A stretch of 28,540 nucleotides of DNA from Bacillota bacterium (GTDB lineage Bacteria > Bacillota > Bacilli > Paenibacillales > Paenibacillaceae), in NCBI GenBank assembly GCA_023418755.1, contig JAEZZE010000411.1, forward strand, positions 1-28,540, read 5' to 3'. Below, piece by piece: positions 15,264-22,595 of this stretch (positions are counted from its first letter, which is position 1; the number at the start of each line of letters is the position of its first letter). Both the position numbers and the translations under genes were made by a program. The notes under the pieces are model-generated. The model saw only the letters and a program-made list of their open reading frames with translations, did not search any database and was not told where the DNA came from.

Positions 15264-16052
15264 ATGTCCCACCGTTTGTTCAACGTCTTGGCGTGCTGCC
15301 TGACGGCCGCCTGTCTGATTTTTGCCTCGACCGCCGCCGCAAATCCATACTCCCCCTACCACTTCGGCTTCAAGAAAAGCAAACAAGGAAGCTTGCCATC
15401 CATCGCGGAGGAGGGTTTCATGAGCGTTCTGCAGCGGCAGGAAGCCATCTTCCTCGGCAATACGGAAAGCAAAGAGCTGTACTTGACCTTCGACAACGGT
15501 TACGAGAACGGATTTACCCCGCGCATTCTCGACATTCTTCGGGACAAACGGGTTCCCGCCGCCTTTTTCGTGACCGGTCATTTCGTGAAGGACCAGGCCG
15601 AACTGGTCCAGAGAATGGTTAAAGAGGGGCATCTGGTCGGCAACCATTCCTGGAGCCATCCGGACTTAAGCCAGGTTGGTACGGACCGGATTCGCAATGA
15701 AATGGATAAAGTGAAGCAGGGGGTCGCGGAACTCACGAACGTTCCGGAAATGCGGTATATGCGTCCGCCCCGGGGCATATTCAGCGATCGGATGCTGGGC
15801 GTCTGCCGGGAGCTCGGGTATACCGGCGTCTTTTGGTCGGTCGCGTACAAGGATTGGGACGTCAACGCCCAGCGGGGCTGGAAGTACGCGTACGACAGCG
15901 TCATGGGTCAGCTCCACCCCGGCGCCGTCATCCTGCTCCACTCCGTCTCCCGCGACAACGCCGAAGCACTCGGCCGCATTATCGACGCCGCTCGCTCGCA
16001 AGGCTACGAATTCAAAAGCCTGGACGAGCTGAAAACGAGAACGTACCGTTAA
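15264..16052 (+). CDS. pdaA: Peptidoglycan muramic-acid deacetylase (spore cortex delta-lactam)
   Basis: A 262-residue polysaccharide deacetylase of the PdaA type, which deacetylates muramic acid so that spore cortex gains muramic delta-lactam, needed for germination. It has a signal peptide (residues 1-26, core VLACCLTAACLIFASTAAA). The deacetylase (NodB) motifs are TFDNGYENG with Asp77 followed by Asn78, as in PdaA rather than the usual Asp-Asp; the metal pair H128-x3-H132 (NHSWSHP); RPPRG; FWSVAYKDW; and ILLHSVSRDNAEAL. Length matches Bacillus PdaA (263). The start is ATG 15264, 11 nt after AAGGAGGG; an earlier ATG at 15222 overlaps the promoter. The gene stands alone and ends before a strong hairpin. 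Confidence 0.94.
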   Translation: MSHRLFNVLACCLTAACLIFASTAAANPYSPYHFGFKKSKQGSLPSIAEEGFMSVLQRQEAIFLGNTESKELYLTFDNGYENGFTPRILDILRDKRVPAAFFVTGHFVKDQAELVQRMVKEGHLVGNHSWSHPDLSQVGTDRIRNEMDKVKQGVAELTNVPEMRYMRPPRGIFSDRMLGVCRELGYTGVFWSVAYKDWDVNAQRGWKYAYDSVMGQLHPGAVILLHSVSRDNAEALGRIIDAARSQGYEFKSLDELKTRTYR

Positions 16053-16061
16053 AGCCAGGAC

Positions 16062-16088
16062 AACGCCCGCGCAATCATCGCGGGCGTT
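16062..16088 (+). terminator. Hairpin after pdaA
   Basis: AACGCCCGCG (16062-16071) and CGCGGGCGTT (16079-16088) form a perfect 10-bp stem with a 7-nt loop, 9 nt after the pdaA stop. There is no T run, so termination is likely but not certain. Confidence 0.6.
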
Positions 16089-16153
16089 GGCGTTGCGGCG
16101 TATCGTGGCGTTTCGGCGTGGCGTTGCGGCGTTGCGGCGTTGGCGTTGCGGCG
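16088..16153. repeat. 13-bp minisatellite TGGCGTTGCGGCG
   Basis: Full units lie at 16088, 16106 (one change), 16119 and 16141, with partial spacer copies between them. It abuts the 5' end of the PfkB remnant. Confidence 0.8.
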
Positions 16154-16364
16154 CCCGAGAAGATTGCCAAGCCCCCCGTGCAGGTCGTCGACGCGATCGG
16201 CTCCGGAGACTTCCCTTAGCCGCCTTCGGCTACTGGCTCGCTTCCGGCTGGGACACGAGATCTGGCTCCGCTTCGCGGTTGGAGCCGTTTCTCCGTCCGT
16301 CACGAAGCTCGACGCCCAGGATGGCATACCTACTCCCAAAGAGGTCGAAAGCGTCCCGCGATAA
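16154..16364 (+). pseudogene. C-terminal remnant of a PfkB-family sugar kinase
   Basis: Three successive reading frames together give the end of a PfkB (ribokinase/1-phosphofructokinase-like) kinase. Frame one is KIAKPPVQVVDAIGSGDF (16154-16219), which holds the GSGD catalytic motif. Frame two gives AAFGYWLASGWD. Frame three gives RFAVGAVSPSVTKLDAQDG followed by IPTPKEVESVPR and a stop at 16364. At least two frameshifts are needed, and the first two-thirds of the gene are missing, replaced by the 13-bp minisatellite. A normal terminator still follows. The original substrate cannot be told. Confidence 0.75.
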
Positions 16365-16372
16365 TGCCAAAT

Positions 16373-16423
16373 AAAGCCGCCTTCTGCCCGGTACTAAGAC
16401 CGAACGCAGGAGACGGCTTTTTT
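16373..16423 (+). terminator. Intrinsic terminator after the kinase remnant
   Basis: AAAGCCG (16373-16379) pairs with CGGCTTT. The stem continues inward as CTTCTGC/GCAGGAG and is followed by TTTTTT on the plus strand. It appears intact although its gene is decayed. The remaining 16424-16567 holds nothing I recognise. Confidence 0.85.
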
Positions 16424-16567
16424 GCGACAACTGCCGATGTGCGATTCTTTCGAGTAACGTCCACAGCACCCTCTAGGAAGGCGATACAAAACTTTCGGAC
16501 AAGCCGCCGCGAACCGACCCGCTCCTTATGAACGAATACGTGCACGCGAACGAATCAGCCGCAGGCT

Positions 16568-18100
16568 TTAATCCTGCTTGGGCGCCGAGGCTGTTTCCCG
16601 CTTCGCTTTCAGCCACTTCGGAGCGCCTTTGTTCTTCTGGTCCCTTGCCCGCTCCGACTTCGTCTTGCCCGGCTTCGGCTTTGGCTTGGCAGCCGCCGGA
16701 GCCGCCGCGGCCGCCGGGACCGCCTTGGCCGCAAGCCGGGGCTTGCCAACCGGCGTCCCGGCAGGCTTCCTCGCCGGCTGCGCCCGGTCGCGCCGCGTAT
16801 CGCCGTCCGGCGCCTCCTTGCTTTCCGTTTGCTTCCGAGTCTCAAGCGAAGCCAAATACTCGGCCTTCGACTTCCATCCCGAGCGTCCGTCCTTGGCAGC
16901 GGCTCCGTCCCCGGAGGGCGCTCTGCGGCTTCTGCCTCCGGCCTCCTTGCGCGAGAGGCCTTCCTCGTAGGACACGACACGTCCCTCGTACAGCATCATC
17001 GGCTCGATCGAGATGCCCAGCTGCTTCTCCAGCTTATCGACGATAAACCGCTCCTCCGGGGCGATCAGCGTAACTGAGGTTCCCTCGCGTCCCATTCTCG
17101 CCGTCCGGCCGGAACGATGCACATAGTGATCCGCGTCCAGCGCGGGCTCCAATTGGACGACGAGCGGCAGTCCGGGCAGATCGAGCCCTCTGGCCGCAAC
17201 GTCCGTCGCGATTAGCAGCTTCGTGCGTCCTTTGCGGAAGCGCTGCATCACTTCTCCTCGCTCTTGCCCCCTCGTGTCGCCGTACAGCGCATCGACCGAC
17301 AGGCCCTCGTAACGCAGCTTGGCGAGCAGCTCTCCGATCTTCTCGGTATCGTTAACGAACAACAACGCGGAAGACGGCTTCATATGGCGGACGATTTTTT
17401 GGACCAGATCGATCTTGTCGCGCCGGTCGCCGAGGAAATACCAGTGTTTAAGCGTAGAGGACAGCCCGTTCTCGCTCTCCTGCTCCGTTACGTCGGTCAC
17501 CCAGGGATCCTTCTGCCACTTCGCTTCCGCCTCGCGCATCGCCTGCGAACGGGTAGCCGACACGAAGACGGTCTGCCGCTCTCTCGAGCACATCTTCAGC
17601 AAGTGCTCGACGTCGCCCTTGCCGCCGAGGGAAAAAATCCGGTCCGTCTCGTCGACGACGACGAAGCCGACCGTATGCAGCGACAGTTTGCGGGTATTCG
17701 CTACCTCCCGTACGCGTCCCGGCGTGCCGACGATCAGCGCGGGCTTGCTCTTCATCCGTTCGAGCTGCCGCGCGAGCGAAGCCCCTCCGATCAGCGCCGC
17801 GGCTTTAATGCCGAGCGGCTGCCCGTAGGCCTCCGCCTCGCGCATAAGCTGCATCGCCAGCTCCTGAGTCGGCGCCAGCACGAGCGCCTGAGCTTCTTTG
17901 CGCGAGCCGTCGATTCTTTGCAGCAGCGGCAGCAAATACGCCAGCGTCTTGCCCGTGCCCGTCGGCGAGATCAGAATGCCGTCCTTGCCGGCGAGCAGCG
18001 CGGGCAAAGCCTGGCGCTGAACCTCGGACGGCTGAGAAATGCCGGAAGCCGCCAGCTTGCCGGTCAGCGTTTCGTTTAACCCCAATGCGTTAAAATCCAT
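16568..18100 (-). CDS. DEAD-box-type ATP-dependent RNA helicase (DETD variant)
   Basis: A 510-residue SF2 helicase. In order: Q-motif region ISQPSEVQRQALP (residues 21-33), motif I SPTGTGKT (45-52), PTQELA (Ia), TPGR (Ib, 126-129), motif II DETD at 150-153 in place of DEAD, SAT (III, 181-183), FVND (IV region), ATDVAARGLD (V, 298-307) and HRSGRTARMG (VI, 328-337). The core resembles the Bacillus YfmL-type helicases. Residues about 385-510 form a basic, Ala/Pro/Lys-rich, low-complexity tail that probably binds RNA non-specifically. A likely role is RNA or ribosome remodelling. The ribosome binding site is AAGGGGTTG. The short-chain dehydrogenase gene lies 26 bp upstream on the same strand, so they may be co-transcribed. 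Confidence 0.92.
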   Translation of the reverse strand: MDFNALGLNETLTGKLAASGISQPSEVQRQALPALLAGKDGILISPTGTGKTLAYLLPLLQRIDGSRKEAQALVLAPTQELAMQLMREAEAYGQPLGIKAAALIGGASLARQLERMKSKPALIVGTPGRVREVANTRKLSLHTVGFVVVDETDRIFSLGGKGDVEHLLKMCSRERQTVFVSATRSQAMREAEAKWQKDPWVTDVTEQESENGLSSTLKHWYFLGDRRDKIDLVQKIVRHMKPSSALLFVNDTEKIGELLAKLRYEGLSVDALYGDTRGQERGEVMQRFRKGRTKLLIATDVAARGLDLPGLPLVVQLEPALDADHYVHRSGRTARMGREGTSVTLIAPEERFIVDKLEKQLGISIEPMMLYEGRVVSYEEGLSRKEAGGRSRRAPSGDGAAAKDGRSGWKSKAEYLASLETRKQTESKEAPDGDTRRDRAQPARKPAGTPVGKPRLAAKAVPAAAAAPAAAKPKPKPGKTKSERARDQKNKGAPKWLKAKRETASAPKQD

Positions 18101-18126
18101 GATTTCAACCCCTTATAACTTAAAAG

Positions 18127-18909
18127 CTATTTCCGGTTCGTCAGCTTTCCGAACAACGCGTTGCCGAGCCGGGGAAACAGCGTCATAAACTTCGCTCCGA
18201 CCGCCGCGGTCCAGGGCATATCCAATTCGGGCCTGCGTTTCTCGATGACCGATACGATCGCTCGCGCGACTTTATCCGGCGACATCATGAACCAGCTTAC
18301 GTTGCTCACGTATTGTCCGCTCGGGTCGGCGCGCTCGAAGAACGGCGTATCGATCGGTCCCGGATTGACGGCCGATATGGCTACGCCCGTCCCTTGCAGC
18401 TCCTGGCGCAATGCGTTCGTAAAGCCGAGCACGGCGTGCTTCGTCGCGGAATACGCCGTCGACTTCGCGGTCGCCATCTTCCCCGCCATCGAAGCGACGT
18501 TGACGATGTGCCCCTGGCCAGCCTGAAGCATGTAAGGCAGAACGGCGTGCGCGCAGCGAACCGAACCCATGTAGTTGACGTCCATCATCTCTTGAAAATG
18601 GGAGATCGGGGCGTCCGCGAAGCGAACGAACTCTCCGTACCCCGCGTTGTTCAGAAGAACGTCGACTTTGCCGTAGCGCTCGACGATCCGCGCCACGGTA
18701 TCCCGGACCTGCCCGTCCGACCGGACGTCCATTTCGTACACTGCGCGTTCTCCCGTGATGGATGCGGCAAGCTTCTCCATTTTGTCCACGGAACGAGCCG
18801 TCAAAACGGGGATCGCTCCCCGTTCGGCCAACAGAACGGCGACCTTCGCTCCGATGCCGCTCGACGCTCCGGTGACGAGCGCCACTTTTCCGTTCAGCTC
18901 TACTCTCAT
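18127..18909 (-). CDS. Short-chain dehydrogenase/reductase, YqjQ-like
   Basis: A 260-residue classical SDR. The cofactor motif TGASSGIG (about residues 14-21) starts the Rossmann fold. It is followed by NNAG, the catalytic serine in NVASMAGK, and Tyr-x3-Lys in AYSATKHAVLG, then NPGPIDTPFF. The first-turn arginine context (LTARSVDKM) suggests NADP(H). The overall sequence resembles, from memory, Bacillus YqjQ, an oxidoreductase of unknown substrate. A strong ribosome binding site, GGGAGGGG, precedes the ATG. It lies just upstream of the helicase on the same strand. Confidence 0.9.
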   Translation of the reverse strand: MRVELNGKVALVTGASSGIGAKVAVLLAERGAIPVLTARSVDKMEKLAASITGERAVYEMDVRSDGQVRDTVARIVERYGKVDVLLNNAGYGEFVRFADAPISHFQEMMDVNYMGSVRCAHAVLPYMLQAGQGHIVNVASMAGKMATAKSTAYSATKHAVLGFTNALRQELQGTGVAISAVNPGPIDTPFFERADPSGQYVSNVSWFMMSPDKVARAIVSVIEKRRPELDMPWTAAVGAKFMTLFPRLGNALFGKLTNRK

Positions 18910-18956
18910 GATAACCCCTCCCGGATAAATTACGCATCCAGCCTAATCGTCCCATG

Positions 18957-18976
18957 AAAAAAGCCCCTGACGGGGC
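18957..18976 (-). terminator. Intrinsic terminator of cheX
   Basis: On the minus strand GCCCC and GGGGC pair around a 4-nt loop and are followed by TTTTTT. It lies 17 nt after the cheX stop. Confidence 0.85.
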
Positions 18977-18992
18977 GCTTCGAAACTATGTA

Positions 18993-19451
18993 TCAAGCGA
19001 TCAAAACTTGAATTTCCATCTCGCCGATTCCGTCCATGATCAGGGGAACCGCAAGCGCTCTCGTTGCCCCGGTAGCCGAAGCGAAGTGCGCTTCCATAAT
19101 CTTCGGAGGGGTAATATCGACGTGAACGCCTTGATTGTAGAGCATCGTGCTGGCGTTGCCGCTGATCATGTTGCCCAGCTCGGAGATCGCGCTCTTGCTC
19201 ATATCGTCGATCTCGGTGATGGCGTAACCGCCCATCATCGCGGACACGATCCGCAATGCTACGGATTCGCTAAGTCCGAATACGATATCTCCGGTCAAAT
19301 GACCCGTTAGTCCGATTTGAATCCATACATGGTTTTCCGCGAACTTGATGTCCCGAATCGAGAGCTGTCCCGTGCTGGGACGAATTTGCACCATCTGCTC
19401 GATCACCATCCGCGCGGATTCCAAAAACGGGTTGATGTACTCAGCCTTCAT
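18993..19451 (-). CDS. cheX: CheX-like CheY-phosphate phosphatase
   Basis: A 152-residue CheC/CheX-family protein. CheX dephosphorylates CheY-P and thereby resets the flagellar motor signal. The single E-x-x-N active motif is E91-L-G-N94 in ISELGNMISGNAS, the arrangement that marks CheX (CheC usually carries two). The C-terminal VPLIMDGIGEMEIQVLI is the usual end strand. It stands alone, away from the main chemotaxis cluster; a partial chemotaxis receptor lies 8.5 kb away. It has its own terminator and a possible TATAAT promoter. Confidence 0.88.
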   Translation of the reverse strand: MKAEYINPFLESARMVIEQMVQIRPSTGQLSIRDIKFAENHVWIQIGLTGHLTGDIVFGLSESVALRIVSAMMGGYAITEIDDMSKSAISELGNMISGNASTMLYNQGVHVDITPPKIMEAHFASATGATRALAVPLIMDGIGEMEIQVLIA

Positions 19452-19509
19452 GCCTGAACGCGCCCCTTGTCTGTTTGGATTGAACCGCTAGCCGAAACCG
19501 CTTTCCCCT

Positions 19510-19538
19510 ATTATACTTAATTCATAGGTACAAGTACA
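19510..19538 (-). promoter_or_regulatory. Possible cheX promoter
   Basis: TATAAT (19510-19515) on the minus strand, about 60 bp before the cheX start. The -35 at 17 bp is poor (TGTACT, 19533-19538). Confidence 0.35.
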
Positions 19539-19565
19539 CTGATTTTTGTCAAGGGAGGAAGATCG

Positions 19566-20519
19566 ATGCCGAATGTCTGGGCACATATTCAGTTCGGCAA
19601 GGAAGTATTAAGCGCGATTCAGGCCGATAGTCCTATGGAAATGCCGGATTGGAAAACCGCTTTCCAGCTCGGCTGCCAAGGTCCCGACTTCCTTTTCTAC
19701 GATCGATATCTGCCTTGGCAGACCGGGGGCACCCCCCTGAACAAGCTAGGCTCTCTGATGCATGCGCTGCATTGCGGCCCCTTCCTGCTATCCTTGCTCG
19801 AAGAAGCGCGAGCCCGCTCGGCGGACGATCCGGTTACCGGATACGGCCTCGGATTTTTGCTCCATCATCTGCTGGACCGCCATCTTCATCCGTTCGTGTT
19901 CAGCCGCTCCGGCTTTCGGAAATGGCACCATCAGCGCTATGAAACGGCCATGGATTCGGAAATCCTCATGCGCCGGGCAGGCATACATACGGGCAAGACT
20001 CCGGTCTCGCCCGAAATCGATACGGGAGGCCGCATGCCGGGCGGCTTCGCGGCCGGGTTCCTGCGCCTCTCCCGGCTGCACTATCCGGCTCTGGCCGAAC
20101 GCATCGCGCCCGAGCAGCTCGATCGCGCGGTCGCGCAGATGCAGCAAGCCCAACGGCTGTTCTACGACCCGGGCGGCTGGAAAGGCCGCCTTGTATTCGG
20201 GCAACTGCAGCCTTTCTCCCCGCCCCGCAGAACGCCGGATTGGGACGTACTGAACGACGCGCGGCAAGCTTGGATCGACCCCTGCGACCGTACCGTCGTC
20301 CATCGCGACAGCGCGCTTGAGCTGTGGGACCGGGCACTGACGGACGCCCGGGAGACGACGTCGGCCGCGCTCCGCTGGCTGAGAGCCGGCCCCGACGACG
20401 AAGAAGCAGCCCGGCTGAAAACGCGTTTCAGCGAGCTGCTCGGTAATATCTCCTATGAGACGGGAAAACCTTGCGAAAGCGCCGACATCGTCTACGCGGA
20501 TTCGGTCGTTCCCGGCTGA
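19566..20519 (+). CDS. Zinc-dependent phospholipase C family protein
   Basis: A 317-residue protein of the bacterial Zn-dependent phospholipase C / S1-P1-like all-helical family. Metal-ligand candidates are the N-terminal WAH (residues 5-7), GCQGPDFLFYD (about 35-45) and the His-rich segment LGFLLHHLLDRHLHPFVF. There is no signal peptide, whereas true secreted phospholipases have one. It may therefore be a cytoplasmic hydrolase of unknown substrate, as for many Firmicutes members. GGGAGG lies 8 nt before the ATG. It is convergent, with 13 bp between stops, with the MFS gene, and no clear terminator lies between them. Confidence 0.82.
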   Translation: MPNVWAHIQFGKEVLSAIQADSPMEMPDWKTAFQLGCQGPDFLFYDRYLPWQTGGTPLNKLGSLMHALHCGPFLLSLLEEARARSADDPVTGYGLGFLLHHLLDRHLHPFVFSRSGFRKWHHQRYETAMDSEILMRRAGIHTGKTPVSPEIDTGGRMPGGFAAGFLRLSRLHYPALAERIAPEQLDRAVAQMQQAQRLFYDPGGWKGRLVFGQLQPFSPPRRTPDWDVLNDARQAWIDPCDRTVVHRDSALELWDRALTDARETTSAALRWLRAGPDDEEAARLKTRFSELLGNISYETGKPCESADIVYADSVVPG

Positions 20520-20532
20520 CGCCGGAGCCGCA

Positions 20533-21786
20533 TCAGATCGGCTGCTCCGCTTCCCGTTCTCCCTTCGCCAAATTGACGAACGACAGCAGGACGATGCCCG
20601 CGACGAAGAAGAAGGCGACCGCCAGCAGCGCGGATCGGCTCGAATCGCTGATCAGCTTGACGAGGCCGAACACGAGCGGGCCGCCGAACGAGAAGAAACG
20701 GCTCGTAAAGCTGAGGAAGCCGAAAAACTCCGCGTTCCGGCCGGGAGGAATCATTTTGCTGAAGATCGACCGCGAGGTCGCCTGCGAGCCTCCTTGCACG
20801 AGCCCGACCATGCAGGCCAGCAAATAGAAATGCAAAGCGCTGGTCATGAAATAGCCCAATACGACGATGATCAGATAGATGACGAGAGAGCTGTACAGCA
20901 TCTTCTTGCTCCCCAGCTTGTCGGCCAGCTTGCCGAACAGGAGCGAAGCCGGGAATCCGACGAATTGCGTGATGAGCAGGGCGGCGATCAGATCGGGTTC
21001 CTTGATGCCGATCGTCGTGCCGTAGCTCGCGGCCATAACGATGATCGTATTGATGCCGTCGAAGAAAAACCAGTAGGCCAGCATAAACTTCATCAGCTCG
21101 GGATAGCGCTTGATGCGGCCAAACGTTTCCTTAAGCCGCCTCGCTCCCGTTTTGATGTGGGCCGCCGCCGTGCCTTCCTTTGCCGAACCGGGCGCCTCGT
21201 TCACCCGACGGAACAGAGGCAGCGAGAAGACGATCCACCAGATGCCGACCGACACGAACGATATTTGCGAAGCGGCGGCGCTGTCGGGCAGGCCGATCTT
21301 CTCCCAGCCCAGTATCATTCCGAGATTGACGGCCAGCAGCAACCCTCCGCCCAAGTAACCCATCGCGTAGCCTCTGGCGCTGACGCGTTCCCGCTGAGCG
21401 GGCGAAGCCACATCGCCCAGCAGCGCGTCATAGAACGTGTTGCCGGCTCCGAAGCCGACCATGCCGATAACGACAAGCACGGAGGCGAGCCACATATCGC
21501 CCGGGCCGATGAACGCCATCGCCGCGCTGGCGGCCGCTCCGATGATGCTGAATACGCGGAGAAACGTCTTTTTTCTCCCGGTATGATCGGCGATCGCGCC
21601 GAGCAACGGGGACAGCAGCGCCACGACGATCGCCGCCGCCGTCTGCGTGAAGCTCCAGCTTCCGTCGGTTCCCCCGGCAACGCTGATAAAATAAATCGGC
21701 ATGACGGCCGCCATGATCGTCGTGGCGAAAGCCGAATTTCCCCAATCGTACATCACCCAGGCGTTAATCTGTTTTTTGTCGTCCAT
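20533..21786 (-). CDS. MFS transporter, UMF1/Atg22-like
   Basis: A 417-residue membrane protein with about 12 hydrophobic segments. It opens with NAWVMYDWGNSAFATTIMAAVMPIYF, the hallmark of the UMF1 (Atg22-like) MFS family. The cytoplasmic loop-2 motif is LGAIADHTGRKKTFL, and a second copy in the C-half is LFGKLADKLGSKKML. Fungal Atg22 effluxes amino acids from vacuoles; bacterial substrates are unknown. The ATG at 21786 has GAGAGAGGCGA upstream. The 194 bp between it and the PadR-family stop hold short repeated bits (CCGTCCTGGCAACGAG / CCGTCCGG) and no clear gene. Confidence 0.88.
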   Translation of the reverse strand: MDDKKQINAWVMYDWGNSAFATTIMAAVMPIYFISVAGGTDGSWSFTQTAAAIVVALLSPLLGAIADHTGRKKTFLRVFSIIGAAASAAMAFIGPGDMWLASVLVVIGMVGFGAGNTFYDALLGDVASPAQRERVSARGYAMGYLGGGLLLAVNLGMILGWEKIGLPDSAAASQISFVSVGIWWIVFSLPLFRRVNEAPGSAKEGTAAAHIKTGARRLKETFGRIKRYPELMKFMLAYWFFFDGINTIIVMAASYGTTIGIKEPDLIAALLITQFVGFPASLLFGKLADKLGSKKMLYSSLVIYLIIVVLGYFMTSALHFYLLACMVGLVQGGSQATSRSIFSKMIPPGRNAEFFGFLSFTSRFFSFGGPLVFGLVKLISDSSRSALLAVAFFFVAGIVLLSFVNLAKGEREAEQPI

Positions 21787-21980
21787 CGAATGTCGCCTCT
21801 CTCGCTCTAAGCGCGGATTTGACGGTTAACTTCGACGAACGGCCGGCGATCTCCTTGTTTCGCGGGCGCCATCGGCAAGATTTAATCGACTCTTTACATT
21901 CGGGTTGCCTTTTCGAAGGCGGTCGGCAAGCCGATCGCCTAATGGAGGTTCGCTGTCCGGGCAACGAGAAGCACTCCGAG

Positions 21981-22589
21981 TTAACGAGAACCGCCGTCCT
22001 GGCAACGAGGATCGCCGTCCGGCTTGGCTCCCGGCTTTCTCTCCGCCGCCGCAAGCCGTTCTTCCCGCGCGTCCTCCAAAATTACCGCAAGCCAGTCGCG
22101 CTCCGCCTCGCTGAACCGCAGGACGCCTTCGATCATACGCTTGACGCCCCGCGGCAGCCACCCGCCCTTCGCCTCCAGCACGCCTTTGATATGTTCGATC
22201 CGTTGCAGGCAGCCGTCCAGTCGCTTGGCGATCAACGTCTCCATTTCCGCGTTGTCCGCGTGCTGCGCGAACGCGAGAGGAGCGAATATCGAATGCTGCG
22301 GGTAGAAATCCTTGCCGAACTCCTCGTAAATCATTTGCCGGAGAGCATCCTTCCCCTTGTCCGTAATGCGGTACACGATTTTGTCCGGACGGTTGTCCCC
22401 TTGGACCGGAATCGTCTCCGCCACCTCGATCAGCCCGTCCTCCCGCATCTGATCCACCGCGTAATAGAGCGAGCCGTCCCGGATCCGGAACGTTAGATGC
22501 CAGTTTCTCGTCTTGATCGTCTGCCGGATTTCATACGGATGCCGATTGCTTTCCATCAGCAATCCGAGGATGATTAACCGAATCGACAT
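21981..22589 (-). CDS. PadR-family transcriptional repressor
   Basis: A 202-residue protein. The PadR winged helix occupies about residues 1-90: LIILGLLMESNRHPYEI, then GSLYYAVDQMREDGLIEV with the wing, then YRITDKGKDAL. The C-terminal helical dimerisation part (about 95-185) carries MIEGVLRFSEAERDWL. PadR proteins of this layout usually repress a neighbouring multidrug transporter and release DNA when they bind its substrates. It begins 6 bp after the stop of the DHA2 transporter on the same strand, so the two form an operon. A perfect palindrome at that operon's start site is the likely operator. The last 15 residues are polar and poorly conserved. Confidence 0.9.
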   Translation of the reverse strand: MSIRLIILGLLMESNRHPYEIRQTIKTRNWHLTFRIRDGSLYYAVDQMREDGLIEVAETIPVQGDNRPDKIVYRITDKGKDALRQMIYEEFGKDFYPQHSIFAPLAFAQHADNAEMETLIAKRLDGCLQRIEHIKGVLEAKGGWLPRGVKRMIEGVLRFSEAERDWLAVILEDAREERLAAAERKPGAKPDGDPRCQDGGSR

Positions 22590-22595
22590 CTCTCG

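Noticed and set aside
20520..20532. Terminator between the phospholipase-family and UMF1 genes
   Set aside because: Only 13 bp separate the stops, and nearby short inverted matches lack a T run.
21764..22054. Minus-strand frame of 96 residues between the UMF1 and PadR genes
   Set aside because: It overlaps the PadR-family coding end in another frame, is Arg-rich and has no ribosome binding site or family signature.
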